A stretch of DNA of 64,000 nucleotides from Auriscalpium vulgare (GCA_019915015.1 JAHBBC010000030.1:372001-436000), one strand, 5' to 3'; shown: positions 47,001 through 58,290, counted from the stretch's first letter. Notes: generated by a model from the sequence alone, not told the origin. Numbers and translations: made by a program.

Positions 47001-48864
47001 CAGTGTTGTCGAGTTCACCGACAGGTGTCATGTGGCACAGCACTTGTGTCCCATCGATGCCAACCCAATTAAAGGTTGAGTGCGGGAAGACGTTGCTACA
47101 TTCTTCGGTCAATACTCGTAGTTCTATCACTTTCCCAATAACGTACATGTTGTTCCTATCGCCATGTTCAGTAATCTGAACGTCTACGGCCCGACAATGT
47201 GCATACTCACCACGACAGCTTCTGTGTGAAGAAGTAATCCATGCCAGACAAGCGAATCAGCTGTGGCAGCGCGCCCGTCAGGCCGAACGAGTCCGGCAGC
47301 CACGCCGTGTCGCACCGCTTGCCGAAGCGCGACTCGAAGAACCGCTGGCCATAGATGAACTGGCGTGCAAGGGCCTCGCCGGAGGGCATGTTGGCGTCGT
47401 TTTCGACCCACGAGCCGCCAATGGGGTGGAATTTGCCGGCGAGGACCTGCTCCCTGACGCGCTCAAACAGCTTCGGGTACAGCTACAGCAGACAATGAGG
47501 CGCTGATTTGGCGAGGATAGAGGAGATACGATGCACCTGTTCAAGCCATTTGTACTGTTGCGCCGAGCTGGCCGCAAAACGGTGCTCAGGATACCGCTCC
47601 ATGAGGTCCACCTGAGTAGACCATGATCGAGCAACCTTCTGCTGCGTCACACGGTACGGCCACAACCTGTGCGCGTTATAGTGACGTTTAAGACCACGTC
47701 GAGAGGCCGCTCACCATGCGGTGTCAATATGACAATGACCAATACCCCAGATCTGCGCCACCTTCGCGCCTCCCTCGTAAATATTGGCGCCCTTTTTTTC
47801 CCAGTTCTCACCAAAGATGTCCTCCGCAAGTTTGCGCGCTGCGATGATCGTGCTCGGGTCATTCTTACTGAACACATTCATGATCTCGTTCGCGACGTAG
47901 AGCGCCTTGTTCTGCAGCGCGCTGTTTCCTGGGAGCGTGCCAACAAGCTCTCGCAATGCTGTGAAGTCCCAAAGAAGGCCCCAAGCGTCCTGGTTCGGCG
48001 CAACGAGGTCAGCGGAGTCCAGCTTGAAGGTTCGGTTCATCTGGTGTGCATATGAGATATTGTCCGGCGACAGACGATCGCGACATACATCCGGCGGCAT
48101 GATGATGTCGCCATTCCACGGCACACCAAACATTCCATTGCAGCTGACTTCGGCGACAAACTCGTGCGTGCCCTTCGCACGCGCATCTGGGGGGATGATG
48201 TACTCGACGCGTCGATCACCGCCATACCCACCGGTGATGCCTGCATGAGATTCAACGGACATCTATCGGTATAGAGAGAAGACACGCACCTTGCAGAGGA
48301 GTCCCGTCGGTGGTGTAGATCATAGCTTCGCAGCCAGGATCAAGTTCGACTGAAGCAAGCCCCAACGTCAGATCGAAGGAGTCTCGGAAGAAACAACGCA
48401 CATTGTACGCGCTCGTAATCCTTCCAATCGGACGGAACATTCACGGTGATCTTGAACCAATGATTGGTCTATTGGCGCATGTCAGTGATCTTCATGGGGC
48501 CTGGTGACCTTGCAACTTGCCCCTTTGGAGTTGTCAAATTCGACGCGAGATCTTGACCCAACGTCGACTACTCACATGAAGGCCCAAAAGAATCACCCTT
48601 CTTCGCGGGCTTGAACTCTTGTTTCATTGCCTCGTCGAATGAAGGTTTGCTGAGTCCAGGGGCGCTCCAAACAAGCAATGTGATGTTCTCATCGCCGTCA
48701 AGCCGACGATGGAACAGAATAGACGACAAGTTGACGTCGGAGAAGTGACCTCCAGTGAATGTGCCCGTGCGATCCCGTGTGAGACTCTTGATCCACTTCG
48801 CACCAGGGCTGAAGTTCAGCTCAGGATACGAGTCGTGAGAATGACCATGATGGTGGTGCGCCAT
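44042..48864 (-). CDS. AMS1: Vacuolar alpha-mannosidase, GH38 (Ams1 type)
   Basis: Ams1 removes alpha-mannose from free oligosaccharides in the vacuole and cytosol. The start is [11 protein letters not shown] at 48864, then [20 protein letters not shown] and [19 protein letters not shown], as in the family. Later exons give the Ig-like N-terminal domain ([23 protein letters not shown]) and the GH38 catalytic domain: [17 protein letters not shown], with His and Asp of the zinc site, and [19 protein letters not shown], with the nucleophile Asp at 47291-47293. Further on are [43 protein letters not shown] and VLLNQFHDVLPGSAIGMVY. The C-terminal beta domains contain [39 protein letters not shown] and [15 protein letters not shown]. 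It ends LVLAKEG. More than fifteen introns. The His-rich start is unusual but precedes a well-conserved sequence. Confidence 0.92.
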
Positions 48865-51800
48865 CTAAGCACAGAGAATGCTGTGTAAGGTCCATTCATT
48901 TGTTCGCAAATCCGATTTGACTTACATTTTGCTCGTGAATGGTGGTCACTGCGAGAGAGAAGCCACCGTTGCCGCCCGCGCGGTTGCCGCCGTCATGGCC
49001 GTGGGCTAGTGACGACCATTCCGGCAACCACAAAGCAAGGTTAGGGCCATGTCCAGGCCAATGATGTCTACAGTCCAGACTCCAGACTCCAGACTCCAGA
49101 GTCCCGGAGACTCCATTGACGGTTGACCCAGGACCGTAGTAAGTACTTTGTAGTTATTATGTCAGTAGGTCGACTTCAACTTTGAATCGAGTCAATTACA
49201 GGGCTTTTATTCGCTAGTCCATCGTCGATTTCGATCGCTGTTCGGTGACTTCGGGCCTTCCTTCAAGACACGCACACCGGTCACAATGTTCTCAAATACC
49301 TGAGGAGTCGACACAGACCACCGGTGGGAGCGACGTTCGAGCGCACGCAACCTTGGTAGCAGCAGCTTGCTCTACTGGATTTGTACTAGATGAGTGATTG
49401 GACTCATGGACGGCATTGGTTCAGAATGTAATCACTGAGTGTGTGATGCGTATGCCAACTCTTATCACAGCTTGATCGTAGAAGCTATTAAAAGAAATCT
49501 CCGCATGGCATGCTGCTCTACGAGCTCGGACCATAGAAAGCATTCTTGGATAATTCTTGGACATGTACACCGGTTCACTGCTTCCCTTCACGGACCTGAT
49601 ACTACTTACTTATGTCGGACTCGGAGACACTCACCTTCTACCACAGCAGCAGCCATGACCTGTATCTTAAAAGCGCTCTCGCTGCCAGTGTAGGATAGAA
49701 TGTGATATGCCTTCTGATATGATTTACTTGGTAGGAATTGGGCGGAACTTCTGGATCTTATCTATTGAGGATCCGGAGGATCGTCTCTTATATCTAATCT
49801 ACTTCACACCGCCGGAAGTCAATCGCGGTGACATTCCGAAAAGCTCAACCCAAGAGCAACCGCGTCTGCCCCTAGTGTCTTCGCCCGGGATTATCTCCCT
49901 TTCTCTATCCACACACACGCCGCGCGGTGCGCCACACGTCGCTCGACGATGCCTCAGGCGATGGCCACCGCAGCAGTGACTGCGTCTCCGGAAACTGAGT
50001 CAAACGCGAGCAAGACAGGCTGCCAAACTGCGATCGTGGCCGCTAAACCCCCGGCCTATTGCAATTCACCGTATCGACTCTGGAACCCGCTGGCAAGAAG
50101 CGGTATGCAGATTGCGCTGACACGCCGAGCTCGCCAGCAGCACCATCCATCCCTGATCCGACGCGTCAGACGAAGTGTCATGGCCGTCCTGTGCGTCTCC
50201 TGCTCGTCTTCGCGACGGCACTTTCTGATTTCTTGAAACACGTTGTAGGCAGCAGCTCTCGTTTACGCGAACGCGGAGGCAATCAGAGACCCTCTACGAA
50301 GTGATCTTGCGCCCAATTGTGACGTCCAGTCTGTCGAGCCGTGGCAGTTACACGCCCACACATATACGCGGTGTAGTCCAGCCTTCTCCGCGGTATACAC
50401 GGGGTATGTGTCATGTTGTGTCGCGTTGCGTCATATGCGCAGAGCCTGACAGACAGACCACCAGGGACACTCAGCCTCCGGCGACCTGCACGCCCTCCGA
50501 ATCTCGTGGCCGAAAACGAGCCAGAAACATGTAATCTCACTAATTGCGAACGCTATAGGGCAGTGTGGTCCGAGGAGCCAGATACAGGCGTCAAGTCATA
50601 TCATTTGGTAGCCTGCGCAGACAGATTGCCTGCTCGATAGGACTTCACATAGGACGCCGCCGCCAACTCGTGGTCTCTCGTGGTCTCCCCCTCGTGCTGG
50701 CGAGCGCTGACGGCGTCCAGTTGGTATTGCCGTATCGTGCGGCGCCGTCGCTGTGCCTACGCGGGTCCTACGGCACAAGACAGTATTCGTCTCAGGCATC
50801 CCTTGAATCACCTCACGCCGATGACGGCACGCATGCCCCGGGGTCAGCCCGGCCAGGTCGCTGCAAAACTCCGCACAAAAAACGGACCGCCACCGCATGA
50901 CCGCCGCGTGCCAACCATCGTATCTGCTTGCACATATACTGTCGTAAAACTCGCTTTCCCCATGGTGGTATGCTGGCTGCGCTATCCCCCGCCATCACTC
51001 ATTAATGCGTGCGCGCACCGCTGAAGCCGGCTATCATTAACTGTACACAGCTGCTGGCAGTCATCGGTTTCTGCCGCACGATCGACAGGGACGGCCGACA
51101 CCACTCCGACCCTGATCACCCACCCCAAGCTATTCAACCAGACTCTGTAGGATGGTTATTGGGTGCGGATCCTACACCGTGGGGCAGCGCGTACAAAGGA
51201 GACATAGCCCACCGCCACGCCAACCCCATTGTCTTCCCACCGCGCCCATGTCTTGAGGTCTTACGTCCGGCTGCGCGCAACGCCACTGCATTCTACACGT
51301 CCCCGTATGATTGCCGGCATCGTATTCACAGGCTACCAACCAATGCCACTGATTCATTTCTACGTACCCCACGCGACACTGATCCTGCCCAATTACAGCG
51401 AATCACCCGCACCTCGCCCTTCCGTTCTTGGAACTTGCGGCGTATTCAATCGCGCGGCGCAAGAACCGGGAATGATTACGTGGCTGCCAGGGTGACTAGG
51501 CAAGTACCGTTATGAATACCGCGCGTCGGGAGACCATGCATTGAGGCCAAGACTCCTTTTGCTTCAATCGGTGTGTGCGGCCAGCTGACGGGGCTATAAT
51601 GTCTACGCACCGCGCATGAATGAGGAGGCGAACAGATCCCTCGTCACACTCTGCCCCCTCGTATCGCATCTCACCACATATGCACGCGCCCATCCACCCT
51701 GGACGTTGAACGACACTTCCACAGAAGTGCCTCTCTATCAAATGCAGCACTTGCCTCGTCTTCAGGACAGTCGCTTCCCGCTGGCGGCAAAAGGAAGCAC

Positions 51801-53879
51801 GCGACAGGGCGTCGGCCACCCATGTGTGCCCCGGCAGCGCAGGTGACAAGCTGCGCGATAATTTGACCGGCCGTGCTTCGCCCCGAATTCCTACATGCGG
51901 GTAATTAAGGTTATGGATTCAAATCGCTACAAGCCTGTGCGTTTGCCTCTCTCGTGTCGATTGTGTCAACATCTGACTGGCCATTAGGGGAGCTTCTCAT
52001 CGTCGGAGCTATGTCGCGCGAACCTATCGCCGAGCCCTTCAAGTACCTGGCTCGATAACAATCTCCGCCGGTTCTACGTTTCTGAATATGAACGCACGTA
52101 CCGACCTGTAAGTCGCCGGCTTCTGCGTGCATTGCATTGCTTCGCCCGTTTGTTTACTTTCTGCGCGCCCCAGGCTTCCACCACACCCACTGACGCGTCG
52201 GCCCAATCCAATTTACCAAGATAGATCGCGGGCGTCGAAGCGAACGCGAAGATACGCACCGAGGCACACACGCAGTGCACATTTAGCCCCTTCTGCACAA
52301 ACCATCCAGCTATGGCGCCCCGCCATTGCCCACGTCCACAGCGGATGTTCCCACCGGTCTATATCATCCAATAATCTCAAAGGTCTTAGGTTACTAGAGA
52401 TCGCCGTGCCTCGTCCAGACATGATCGAAGGCAGAACCGGTCTTCCGTTTGTCTCATTTTGTTTCAGCATCCAGCGCAGCGTCTATGATCACCGAGGCGA
52501 ATCGATATCTGGCTGCTGGCTGCTGCTGGCGACGGGCTGATCTCTTTTCGCGTTCTCCGAAATCCCCGTCAACCGTCAACCGCTAGCCCTTGTCGTCTGC
52601 TCCACCCACCCGCATTTGTACGGTTTAAATTACCAACGACCCCCCACGGACGATGTGCTTCCCACTTATCCCAGCGCACGCAAGATGACGAATGAGAAGC
52701 GGGTGAAAGCACAAGCCAAGTCTTGTTGGTTGTACCGTTACCTCAGCCTGTCACTTGATTATTCCTGTTCGTCTGCCGCACACACCGGTGTATCAACTTG
52801 TATCAACGAAACATTTTTCACGTCATCTGCGTCCATCGTGCATTTCTCCTATCGCCGATCCCGCGCTCCTCTCAGCTCGTCCGCGGCGCGTGTCACCTTG
52901 GTTATGGAGACTCTTCGCATGCAGTCCGCTGTCTACTCCCCGACCGCATTCCCGCCCGGAGTCAGCCGATCTGCGCCCAGCATATAGTCGGCCGATGCGG
53001 CCTACATCCAGCCAGCCAAAGGAGCAGCCTGCCCGCCGTGTTTGTCGTACACACACGCGAAGGGTGGCTGGTATGGAAAGCACCCGAGTGGCAGAGCAGG
53101 CAAGCGGTATTGGAGCTATGCGCTCGTGGAGACACGTCTCTCACCACCAGTGAAACATCTGCGCGAACCCCCCAGGCCGGCGCCCCCGTCTCGCACGGAA
53201 TGCGACGCTACGTCCATGCGCACAACACGATCGACAGGACAGAATTCTTCCTCCGCTCACCTCCCAATCGTTTGCGGGCATTCGCGGCACACGCCCGCAA
53301 CATGTCTCAGAGCCTACTCCAAGTAAAGTTTTTTATGATCGCGAGACCGCCTCTGTGTCTGTGTTACATGCGGTGTGAGCGCCGAGCCACCGCTAAATTG
53401 TTCTACCCCAGGCTTCCGAATCGGAGCCTGCTATTACGTTGCGTGGCTGGCTAATAGCATCGGACGCCGCGCCATTCCATACAGTAGCAGTCTTGTAGCC
53501 CACACTGCGCCGTGGATGCGCCACACCGGCCGCGCTCTGTGCCAGTGGCTGCGCCAGACGAGCGGTACACGTGAAGGCACCCGTCCCCGACGGAACCGTT
53601 CACCCGCAGCACGCATGACGGCCCAATCTTCTCCAATCCTCCGCCGAGCGACGCCACAAGAGTGTCTCAGAGCCGTCCAAGTAATAATAACCCTCTTCCG
53701 AACGCGGAATCATTTTTCTTCAGTGCGTCCGTCCGGTCCTGCCTTGTCTCAGCGCAGTCTGATCGCCGAGACACCGTTAACTCAGCTCCCCGAGCACCCG
53801 AGGTCCAGAATTGGCCCAGAATGCTACGTTGTAGACGCATGTACGGTGTGCGATCCGAGAGGGAGTTCGCCAGCAGCGG
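48865..53879. other. Gene-poor stretch of about 5 kb
   Basis: No frame on either strand shows family motifs or a sensible series of exons, although open frames up to about 218 codons occur (for example 52798-53454). No tRNA, rRNA or LTR structure was recognised. A block of weak self-similarity is the phrase TGTCTCAGAGCC...CCAAGTAA at about 53306 and 53662. The right edge abuts the target duplication of the hAT-like element. Confidence 0.45.
49074..49100. repeat. 7-bp tandem repeat, about four copies
   Basis: The unit TCCAGAC is repeated almost four times without change, upstream of the alpha-mannosidase start. Confidence 0.8.
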
Positions 53880-53887
53880 CTCTAGGT
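53880..53887. repeat. Left 8-bp target-site duplication
   Basis: CTCTAGGT lies immediately before the left inverted repeat and is repeated exactly at 54659-54666. It fits the hAT-family target preference (nTCTAGAn) at seven of eight positions, counting the free ones. Confidence 0.85.
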
Positions 53888-54658
53888 AGGACCCCGGACA
53901 ATTGGCTTTGAGGCCGGATCCAGCGACCGAAAATTGGGTCGTTTTTTGTCCGGACTTTTCGTCCTCCTGAGATCAAATTTTGTCCGGACTGTACCCGGCC
54001 TCCGTCGGCGCCTGGGACATTTGTCCGGATTTTGGGTCCGGCCTCACAGAAGGCGGATTTTTTGTCTCTGGCCTATCCAGAGGCATACCGCGTCTACAGC
54101 TTTGTAGTTTCATAAAATCGGACAAGAATGTATCAGGACAGGTGGAAGTCACGCCCTTGCTCCACTGCCTCATCATCCGTATAGCGGCCGCGAGTCGCCA
54201 GCGTCGTGCACCTCCCAGCGTGCGCGGGACAACAGCAACGCGGGCGATGAGACGCGCGGGCGACGACAGTGACAACGGTGAGCATGCGTGGGAGGGCGAC
54301 GACGTACGTGCGCCGTGCGAGCCCTTACGAGCTCACCTAAACTGACCAGTGACCTCCCGGCCGGCGCCGCTGGAGTCTGGCGTACAGTAAAAGGCATCAT
54401 ACTGTCCGAGACATGCTCTCCTCTGTTCCGGGGCAAGTTCACGGCCTCTGAGGCGCGTTTCGAGTGCATCGATACAGTCAAATGTCCGGATGAATGACAT
54501 GGCCTATCGAAAGTTCATACACGTATGTCTGGACTACGCACACGGCCTCCTCCGCCAGAGGGCCGAATATGTCGGGACTTTGGCCCGGCCTCCAGGCCAT
54601 TTGGACCATTTTTTGTCCGGACTCTGATCCGGCCTCAAAGCCAATTGTCCGGGGTCCT
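53888..54658. mobile_element. Non-autonomous hAT-like DNA transposon (MITE-type), 771 bp
   Basis: The ends are perfect 33-bp inverted repeats. The left arm is 53888-53920, beginning AGGACCCCGGACAATT; the right arm is 54626-54658 on the other strand. Identical 8-bp duplications CTCTAGGT flank it (53880-53887, 54659-54666). An 8-bp duplication with a TA core is characteristic of the hAT superfamily. Subterminal TGTCCGGA motifs occur near both ends (53947, 53981, 54022, 54615), like the repeated transposase-binding sites of hAT elements. No transposase-like frame is present, so the element would depend on an enzyme encoded elsewhere. Perfect ends and target duplications suggest fairly recent insertion. 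Confidence 0.88.
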
Positions 54659-54666
54659 CTCTAGGT
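54659..54666. repeat. Right 8-bp target-site duplication
   Basis: Exact copy of CTCTAGGT found at 53880-53887, directly after the right inverted repeat. Confidence 0.85.
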
Positions 54667-55416
54667 CCATCTCTCGCGCGGACACAGTCTGCCGCCGCCC
54701 CTCTGCCGAGCCCGGCCACCTACGCTCACGCCGGCAGGCCCTAATTACCCCATTGGTGTCCGTGTGGAGAGGCCTCTTGAACTTTATCATGCATGATTCT
54801 GCGTTTTGTTATTTTTTTTTCGGCGTCTCAGCAGGAGGACGCCGACGAAGTACTGATTTGCCGTACTGCTGGTTGCGTCGAGCTCCTTGAGGTTGAGGAG
54901 CCCATTGCTCTCATCGACCTGCGCCAAGGGCAAGCTGCCTATCGCTGATCCGCCGGCAACCAAAAGACGCTTGCCACGCTCCTGAGCTCTCCTGAGTCAG
55001 CCACTCCAATGAAATGCGGCATACGTCACGCGTCACGTATCGTCAAGCCAGTGAGCGTGCGTCGGTCACGCTGCGGGGCCAAACTCGATCCCGAGCGAGG
55101 CGGTCAAGGTTGTGATGGAGGGCGATATTCGCACTACCTTGCTCCGCTGGACGAATGACTGTCCCGACGGTCCGCGCAGGGCCGGTGCGGAGGGCGCCGC
55201 CGGGCGGTCGGGCGGTGATCGAACCGGAGCAAAGTGGATGCCGAGAGTTGGCCGGGAGGGGCGTGCCTTGCGCCTCGGGCCGGTGCAGACCGCCTGCCAC
55301 CGACGACGACGGCGACGGCGACGCAGAGTCGGCGAGCTACTCGGCCATCGGTGTCTTCGGCAAGTCACTCGCGGTCTGTCCGTCCAATATCCGATTCTAT
55401 CTAAACAACATGGGTA
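54667..55416. other. Intergenic, no gene seen
   Basis: Unique-looking sequence between the hAT-like element and the GC-rich gene pair. GC rises sharply from about 55100 on. Confidence 0.4.
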
Positions 55417-56170
55417 TCACAGCTTCCACACCTCCACCGTCGCCGCCGCGCTCTCGAACGGAAACTCGCCGCCCCACTTGCGCACGTCTCGGGCGCTCTC
55501 CCCCAGCGCGTCGCGGAGGTCCGCCAGTGCGCCTGTGCCGCGCTCGCCCGCGCGGCCCTGCTCGACCTCTTCGCGGGCGCTCTGCACTGCCTGGCACAGT
55601 TCCGCGTCGAGCAGCGCCAGCGCGTCGCATGCGGGGCCCGCGGGGTCCCAACAGCGCCCGAGAGTCGCGCGCACGAGGGCGGTGAGGGCGGCGAGACCTG
55701 CGAGGCCGAGCCCCGCGCCGTAGAGTGTGCGGGCGTGTGCGAGGGCGGCGGGTAGCCCGGGGCCAGGGTGCAGCGGGAGCGGGGATGGTGGGTGTGAGGG
55801 GGATGTGGGGGACGGCGGGGTGGGGAGGAAGACGGGGAGGGTGCGGGGGGGGGCGGCGGCGTGGGGGCCTGCGAGGCGAGTGCGTGCGGCGCGGGTGAAT
55901 GCGAGGGCGGTGCTGGGCGGGGTGGTGGCGAGGAGGGCGCGGACGGTTGCGCGGAGGCTGCGGGGGGGTGAGAGGGGGCGCGGGCGGGGGTGCGGCGGGG
56001 CTTACTCCTCGAGGGGTGCGTTTGCGATAAAGGTGTCGACCATGAGGTTTCTGCGGGGGACGGTGAGCGGGGGCGCGGGGGACGGGGACGGGGCCAGCGA
56101 CTGACACATGGTTGAGGGCACGGAGGTCTGCGGTGGGCAGGAAGGCGGGGTCTGCGGCGGGGGCGGGCAT
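55417..56170 (-). CDS. Hypothetical protein with one possible TM segment, GC-rich gene
   Basis: I do not recognise the family. A three-exon model is consistent in phase. Exon 1 (from 56170) encodes MPAPAADPAFLPTADLRALNH and uses a GTCAGT donor. Exon 2 gives VNLMVDTFIANAPLEE and uses the GTAAGC donor at about 56006. Exon 3 gives DLRATVRALLATTPPSTALAFTRAARTR, a Pro/Ser linker, the hydrophobic segment LYGAGLGLAGLAALTALV, then CDALALLDAELCQAVQSAREEVEQ and ends AAATVEVWKL. The joint restores one continuous frame, which argues for a real gene. Other frames across the region are also open because of the very high GC content, so the model rests on splice consistency. The start lies 225 bp from the divergent aldo/keto reductase. 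Confidence 0.5.
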
Positions 56171-56395
56171 GGCTGGCTGGTGGCGGGGGGCTGGGGGCGG
56201 GCGAGGGGGCCTTTATAAGGGGGCATCGCAGATCCAGCGGCGCCGGGCAGATCATCAGCCCAGATCCCGCCCGCCCGGCGTCTCAGCGATCCGCCGCTCG
56301 TTTCAGCCGTCTGATTGCGCTTGAGACGCCGGCGCCGCACGCCCCCCGCTCTTATACCCCGCGGCCCCGCCACCAATCCACCTCCCATTCCTGCC
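56171..56395. promoter_or_regulatory. Divergent GC-rich promoter region
   Basis: Separates the starts of the minus-strand hypothetical gene and the plus-strand aldo/keto reductase. It contains a TTATAAGG stretch near 56212-56219 and CTTATACC near 56350, either of which could be a TATA-like element. Confidence 0.4.
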
Positions 56396-57968
56396 ATGCC
56401 AGACCCCGCCCCCGCCCCCGCCCCCGCCCAACGCCGTCCAGACTCCTTCGCCCTCGGCCCCTACACCGTCCCCCGCCTCTGGGTCGGCCTCTGGCAGCTC
56501 TCCAGCCCCGCATGGGGCACCGCGCCCGCCTCCCAGATCCGCGAGGCCATGCGCCGCCACGTCGACCACGGCTACACCGCCTTCGGTGCGTTGTCCGTCC
56601 CACGTCCCCGCCCGTACTACTGACCCCGCCCGCACACAGATATGGTAAGCCGCCCCGCGCGCCTGCCCTGATCCCCGCACACACGCTCATCTTGCTCTTG
56701 ATTAAATAATTACTACGTCGCGTCGGCAGGGTACGTCCCCCCGCCCTGGCGCGCGCACCCGCCTCACCCTCGTGCACGCCCACAGCCGACCACTACGGCG
56801 CCGCTGAGATCCTCTTCGTATGCGCTTTCCCCCCGCCCACTGACACTCACGCTCACGCCGCCCAGGGCCAGTTCCAGGCGACCCTCCCCCCCGGCGCCGT
56901 GCTCGGCGCCACAAAGTGGTGCGTCTTCAAGGCCGTCGACCCCACGCGCGCCTGCGTCGAGGCCGCCGTGCGCGAGCGCCTCACCCGCCTCCGCGCGACC
57001 CAGATCGCGCTCCTCCAGGTGCGCCCCGCCCCGTTTCCCCTGTCCCCTCCGATGGACGGGCGAACGCTGACCCCGCGCAGTTCTACTGGCAGGACTACGC
57101 GGACACGCGCTATATGACCGCCCTACGCCACCTGCTCGACCTCCGCCGCGAAGGCGTGCTCGGCGCCGTCGGCATCGTCAACTTTGACGCCATCCGCACC
57201 GACGAAATATGCACCCAGCTCGGCCCCGGCGCCATCGTCACTAACCAGGTCGCGGTGCGCTCCCGTTTTATCCATTGCCACATGCGCGGGGACTCATCGA
57301 CGGTCCAGTTCTCGCTGGTCGACACGCGCCCGCTGCACGGCCTGGCGGACGTGTGCGAGCGGCACGGCATCAAGCTGCTCACGTACGGCACGCTGGTGCG
57401 CCCCCGCCCTCCCCCCGTGCTGCTCAATTTGGTTTAACGGTGCATGCATGCAGTGCGGAGGGTTCCTCGCGGACAAGTGGCTCGGCGCGCCTGAACCAGA
57501 CCCGTACACGAGCGCACTCACGCCGTCGCAGCGCAAAGTGCGTCCGCCCCTCCCCTCCCGCGCAGTCCCGCTCACCCGCGTTCGCGCAGTACCTCGACGT
57601 CATCACCAAGGCGTGGGGCGACTGGGCGCTCTTCCAGGCGCTGCTGACCGTGCTGCGCGCCGTCGGCGACCGCCACGCTAGCGCGAGCATCGCGAGCGTC
57701 GCCGTTCGTTGGGTGCTCGACCATCCGTGCGTCGGCGCCGTCCTCGTCGGTGCGTCCCATGTATTCTCGCCCTACTTTTCTAAAAATGCGCGCTCATGCA
57801 CGCGCAGGCACGCGCCTCGGAGTTTCGGAGCACCCAGACGACAACGCGCGTGTGTTCACTTTCACCCTTACAGAGGCCGACCGCGCGGACATCGAGGCCG
57901 TGCTCGCGCGCTCGGCAGGGCGCCGCATGATCACATCCATTGGGGACTGCGGCGCGGAATACCGGTAG
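56396..57968 (+). CDS. Aldo/keto reductase, with microexons and an altered catalytic His
   Basis: An NADPH-dependent oxidoreductase of the AKR TIM-barrel fold; the substrate is unknown. Exon 1 (56396-56585) encodes a Pro/Ala repeat N-terminus, then VPRLWVGLWQLSSPAWG and HVDHGYTAF. The conserved FDMADHYG can only be rebuilt with microexons: ATATG (56640-56644) and a single G (56730), then exon 56786-56817 (DHYGAAEILF). This restores the catalytic Asp and Tyr. GATKWCVF carries the catalytic Lys. LLQFYWQDY has Tyr (57084-57086) where AKRs have the catalytic His. Later exons give LRREGVLGAVGIVNFDA, NQVQFSLVDTRP over an intron, CERHGIKLLTYGTL, CGGFLADKWLG, SIASVAVRWVLDHP and VGTRLGVSEHPDDNAR. The stop is at 57966-57968. 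Strongly GC-rich with C-ending codons. Confidence 0.85.
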
Positions 57969-58156
57969 CAGGAGTTAGTAGGGAGATGGACGGGGTACTT
58001 TGGATGCGCTATCACTAATCACATCCACATTCACATCGGGAGGGAGACACGGAGAAAGGCGAGGCTTGTGCGTGCGCGCGCCATATGGCTGTAGCGCGCC
58101 CATAGGGACGCCGTATGTAGCATCTGCGACGTAAACATGTCACCACCACATGCACG

Positions 58157-58290
58157 GCGCCGCGCCATTCTATAGAAATAAACTCCACGCTGCAAATCAT
58201 CATAATGACTGTGGGCTGTTCGACGTCCCGACTGTATGGATGTACACGGGAGCAGTGCGCGGACAATGAAATCTGTAACACTGAATGAAC
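58157..58290. repeat. Diverged direct repeat, copy A
   Basis: Aligns with 58406-58553. Shared blocks are CTCC(A/G)CGCTGCAAAT, TAATGACTGTG, TTCGACG(T/C)CCCGACTGTATGG and ACTGAATG. It lies in the 3' flank of the aldo/keto reductase. Confidence 0.7.

Noticed and set aside
52798..53454. Open frame of 218 codons in the gene-poor stretch
   Set aside because: The translation is Arg/Ser/Cys-rich without motifs, and other frames over the same bases are equally open. There is no sign of selection for protein.
53306..53690. Repeated phrase TGTCTCAGAGCC...CCAAGTAA considered as LTR or element ends
   Set aside because: Similarity is limited to about 20 bases with an indel, and the flanks do not align, so it may be chance.
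55397..56255. Long Pro/Arg-rich open frames of 257 and 284 codons on the minus strand
   Set aside because: These are by-products of extreme GC content. The spliced frame ending AAATVEVWKL has normal composition and consistent exon phases.
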